Assembly: GCA_904501975.1 (NCBI GenBank)
Contig: CAJGCZ010000026.1
Span: forward strand, 1-34,668
DNA from: an uncultured Akkermansia sp.
Lineage (GTDB): Bacteria > Verrucomicrobiota > Verrucomicrobiia > Verrucomicrobiales > Akkermansiaceae
Direction of reading: 5' to 3'
DNA length: 34,668 bases
Shown here: piece by piece, positions 33,019-34,668 of the stretch
Position numbering within the stretch: position 1 is the stretch's first letter
How the letters are laid out: the number at the start of each line of letters is the position of its first letter
Program-made: the position numbers and the translations under genes
Notes under the pieces: generated by a model
The model's input: only the letters and a program-made list of their open reading frames with translations
Databases searched by the model: none
Told to the model about the DNA's origin: nothing

Positions 33019-33103
33019 TACCCCGCTCAGCTAGGAATCACGGCATACTCAGGCGGAGCAAATGCGTATTCCTTGCAATCACATAATGAGTGCGAGCGGG
33101 GTA
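33019..33103. other. Long-range inverted repeat in a non-coding spacer
   Basis: TACCCCGCTC (33019-33028) is the exact reverse complement of GAGCGGGGTA (33094-33103), enclosing a second pair AGGAAT/ATTCCT (33033-33038, 33068-33073). It lies past the stop of the ADP-ribosylglycohydrolase gene. It could be a structured 3' region or a decayed repeat. Confidence 0.4.
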
Positions 33104-33180
33104 ATTCTCATAACAATAATCTACCGGGCTGAATCGGGGCAGTTACGTGTAAACGGCAGTGATGGAGGGAGTATTCAGTT

Positions 33181-34176
33181 TTACTCATCTAAAAAGCCTT
33201 GTATGGGTGCAACCCCACTCAGGCGATGCTGTGCGGAGCGGTTTCGTTGTATGGTGCTGATGGCACGGGGATACCCGGGCACTGAATCCACCGTAGGGAG
33301 GAGCGCCGTGTAACAGGGAGGATTAGCAGCATGCACCGCTGCAAGCCACGGGCGAGGAATAGCATCCGGCCCCAGCCATGCACCCAATAAGGCACCGGCA
33401 ATAGCCGCATTAGTATCTGTATCTCCACCGGCGGAAACGATATCCACCAACGCATCGCGGAAGCTCTTTGCACGTTGCAGCTGATAAAACACGCTATGCA
33501 ACGCCACCAGCACCCAGCCGATGTGCTCGCCATCATAATCAGGACGCTCAGAACAATTGGCGATGGCCTTTACCACCCCAGGCGACATTTTTTTGTGACG
33601 GGCAAACTCAAGGGAAGAGCGATGAATCGACTTGGCTGTGGCGCGAGGGTGCATAGCAGTAAGCAAGGCATGCACAAACACCATGTTAGCCTCACCACAT
33701 ACAGGATGCGGGTGAGTAATAGCAGCGTCTTCGCGGGCGGCCGTTTGCCAATCAAAATCCCGGTGAGTAGCTGCCCACAAAGCAATGGGCAACACACGCA
33801 TGAGCGCCCCGTTACCCTGGGATTCCGGGTTCGGTGTTCCCCTCAAGGCAGCTTCTGTTGCTTCGCCGATGTCGGGCGGGTCGGTAGCCAACCATTGGAG
33901 GTAGCGCTTGTGAGCGGCCTCAATGCTCCACCCTTGGGCATCTTGCAGAGCCAAATGCAAACAATAGGCCATCTGTGTATCGTCGGTTACTTCGCCTACT
34001 TGGCGATCCGTACAAATACAGAACCCTGGCACCATGTCTTGAAGCCCCGCTGGATACCGAGCGAGAATATCCTCATGGTAGCAAAACTCTGCAGGTGCAC
34101 CCAAAGCATCGCCAATCATCAACCCTGCCCATGCAGCAGCAATCCTCTTTTGTATAATTTCGTGGAGTATGAACAT
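33181..34176 (-). CDS. ADP-ribosylglycohydrolase family protein
   Basis: A 331-residue all-helical protein of the DraG/ARH family, which removes ADP-ribose from proteins or other acceptors using two magnesium ions. Metal-binding motifs are intact: VTDDTQM (T-D-D) near residue 63 and SAGGDTDTNAA (D-x-D) near residue 249, plus the N-terminal GLMIGDALGAPAEF. The target is unknown; no nitrogenase or ADP-ribosyltransferase gene is present in this window. Length fits the family (290-340). The ATG at 34174-34176 lies in very AT-rich DNA; no clear promoter was found. Confidence 0.87.
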   Translation of the reverse strand: MFILHEIIQKRIAAAWAGLMIGDALGAPAEFCYHEDILARYPAGLQDMVPGFCICTDRQVGEVTDDTQMAYCLHLALQDAQGWSIEAAHKRYLQWLATDPPDIGEATEAALRGTPNPESQGNGALMRVLPIALWAATHRDFDWQTAAREDAAITHPHPVCGEANMVFVHALLTAMHPRATAKSIHRSSLEFARHKKMSPGVVKAIANCSERPDYDGEHIGWVLVALHSVFYQLQRAKSFRDALVDIVSAGGDTDTNAAIAGALLGAWLGPDAIPRPWLAAVHAANPPCYTALLPTVDSVPGYPRAISTIQRNRSAQHRLSGVAPIQGFLDE

Positions 34177-34580
34177 ATAATAGTAAGATAAAAGTTGTAG
34201 CTCTCTATATATAGGTTAGTTCTAATTTTATTTAAATCCTTTCATTACATTGTAATACGAACACATTACAGCTTTTCAGCCTGATTTTCCTGCACTATTT
34301 TCTATGATTATAGAGTGTCATACAAGCAAAAAAAGTGATTTTTTCATATTTATATTACCTCCGCCTTCGACACTCGGCGCCAAACTGCCCTTCTACTTCC
34401 AACATCAAAAATTCAATATTCAACTTTCAACATCTCCCACGTAGGCCTCGGCGTAGCAAGCGAACGCAGTGAGACGCGAAGCCGGGTCGCGGGCCTTTCC
34501 CTCCTCCGCTGCTGCGCGCAGCGCAGCGGCGCTATCTTCCACTTCCAACATCCAAAATTCAAAATCAAACTTCAAATGGA
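34177..34580. other. Non-coding spacer with heptamer-like tracts and a GC-rich mosaic
   Basis: 34177-34390 is AT-rich with no recognised signal. Two degenerate ATTCAAC-type tracts (about 34398-34432 and 34541-34573) flank a GC-rich stretch (34440-34530) that contains GCGAACGCAGTGAGACGCG, similar to the conserved block of the mosaic elements, and a GCTGCGCGCAGC palindrome. The second tract is directly 3' of the rRNA terminator. Confidence 0.5.
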
Positions 34581-34581
34581 A

Positions 34582-34613
34582 GAACCCCGCAAACCTTTCG
34601 GTTTGCGGGGTTC
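34582..34613 (-). terminator. Terminator of the rRNA operon
   Basis: A perfect 14-bp stem (34582-34595 with 34600-34613) and four-base loop, five bases after the 5S rRNA end on the minus strand; followed by a moderately T-rich stretch. Confidence 0.85.
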
Positions 34614-34618
34614 ATGAG

Positions 34619-34668
34619 CCCTGGCGGCTATCTACTCTCGCGGGACCTATCGTCCGACTACCATCGAC
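34619..34668 (-). rRNA. rrf: 5S ribosomal RNA, 3' part (cut by the window edge)
   Basis: Read on the minus strand, the end of the window gives GTCGATGGTAGT...CGCGAGAGTAGATAGCCGCCAGG, the conserved 3' half of bacterial 5S rRNA (compare the GATGGTAGTGTGGG...GCGAGAGTAGGGAACTGCCAGGC of E. coli). About 50 of about 115 bases are inside. The 23S and 16S genes are expected further right. Confidence 0.92.

Overview
The window reads as chromosomal DNA of a Gram-negative bacterium with moderately high GC. LpxD beside a Skp/OmpH-like chaperone shows an LPS outer membrane. A single-chain glycine decarboxylase, the alpha2-type glycyl-tRNA synthetase, an FtsH with an unusually long periplasmic segment and many small secreted or lipid-anchored proteins without familiar names fit Verrucomicrobiota (an Akkermansia-like gut lineage). 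That placement is inference from gene content; no 16S rRNA is present.

Layout. 1-423: palindrome-rich mosaic repeat. 424-5514: a small Sel1-like gene, then the glycine cleavage operon gcvT-gcvH-gcvP (minus strand). 5724-9353: gamma-carbonic anhydrase-like gene, divergent from ftsH-rsfS. 9448-12612: lipoprotein genes and an ankyrin-repeat gene of unknown role. 12609-15218 (minus): GNAT acetyltransferase, secreted protein, hisS. 15361-17984: unknown exported protein, an AT-richer orphan YhcG/DUF1016 nuclease and a decayed YceK-like gene. 18058-18184: a candidate free-standing small RNA. 18190-20862: metallo-beta-lactamase-fold hydrolase, divergent from ompH-lpxD. 20922-21491: an array of short palindromes and two inverted mosaic elements. 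21492-27005: caspase-like secreted protein pair, RNase D, nagA, a lipoyl-less E2-like protein with mntP, and a PH-like membrane protein. 27042-27597: AT-rich segment and a 12-copy heptamer array. 27598-30044: glyS and a lipoprotein. 30045-34176: mosaic repeats, two unknown exported proteins and an ADP-ribosylglycohydrolase. 34582-34668: terminator and 3' end of a 5S rRNA on the minus strand, so an rRNA operon lies beyond the right edge.

Genes with clear function serve one-carbon/glycine metabolism (gcvTHP, glyS), membrane protein quality control and envelope assembly (ftsH, ompH, lpxD), translation (rsfS, hisS, glyS), amino-sugar use (nagA), manganese export (mntP) and RNA processing (rnd).

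Several signals are not explained by ordinary annotation. (1) A family of mosaic elements keeps its linkers while its hairpin stems vary but still pair; next to one pair lies an array of five different palindromes separated by a nearly constant 10-nt spacer. (2) Near-consensus -35/-10 pairs with 16-17-nt spacing sit so close to many start codons that leaderless or very short-leader mRNAs are predicted, and this corrects several starts. (3) A promoter-to-terminator unit at 18058-18184 has no CDS. (4) TTGAATG-type heptamer tracts lie just 3' of hairpins ending gcvP, glyS and the rRNA operon. (5) An E2-like protein lacks both the lipoyl domain and the catalytic histidine.
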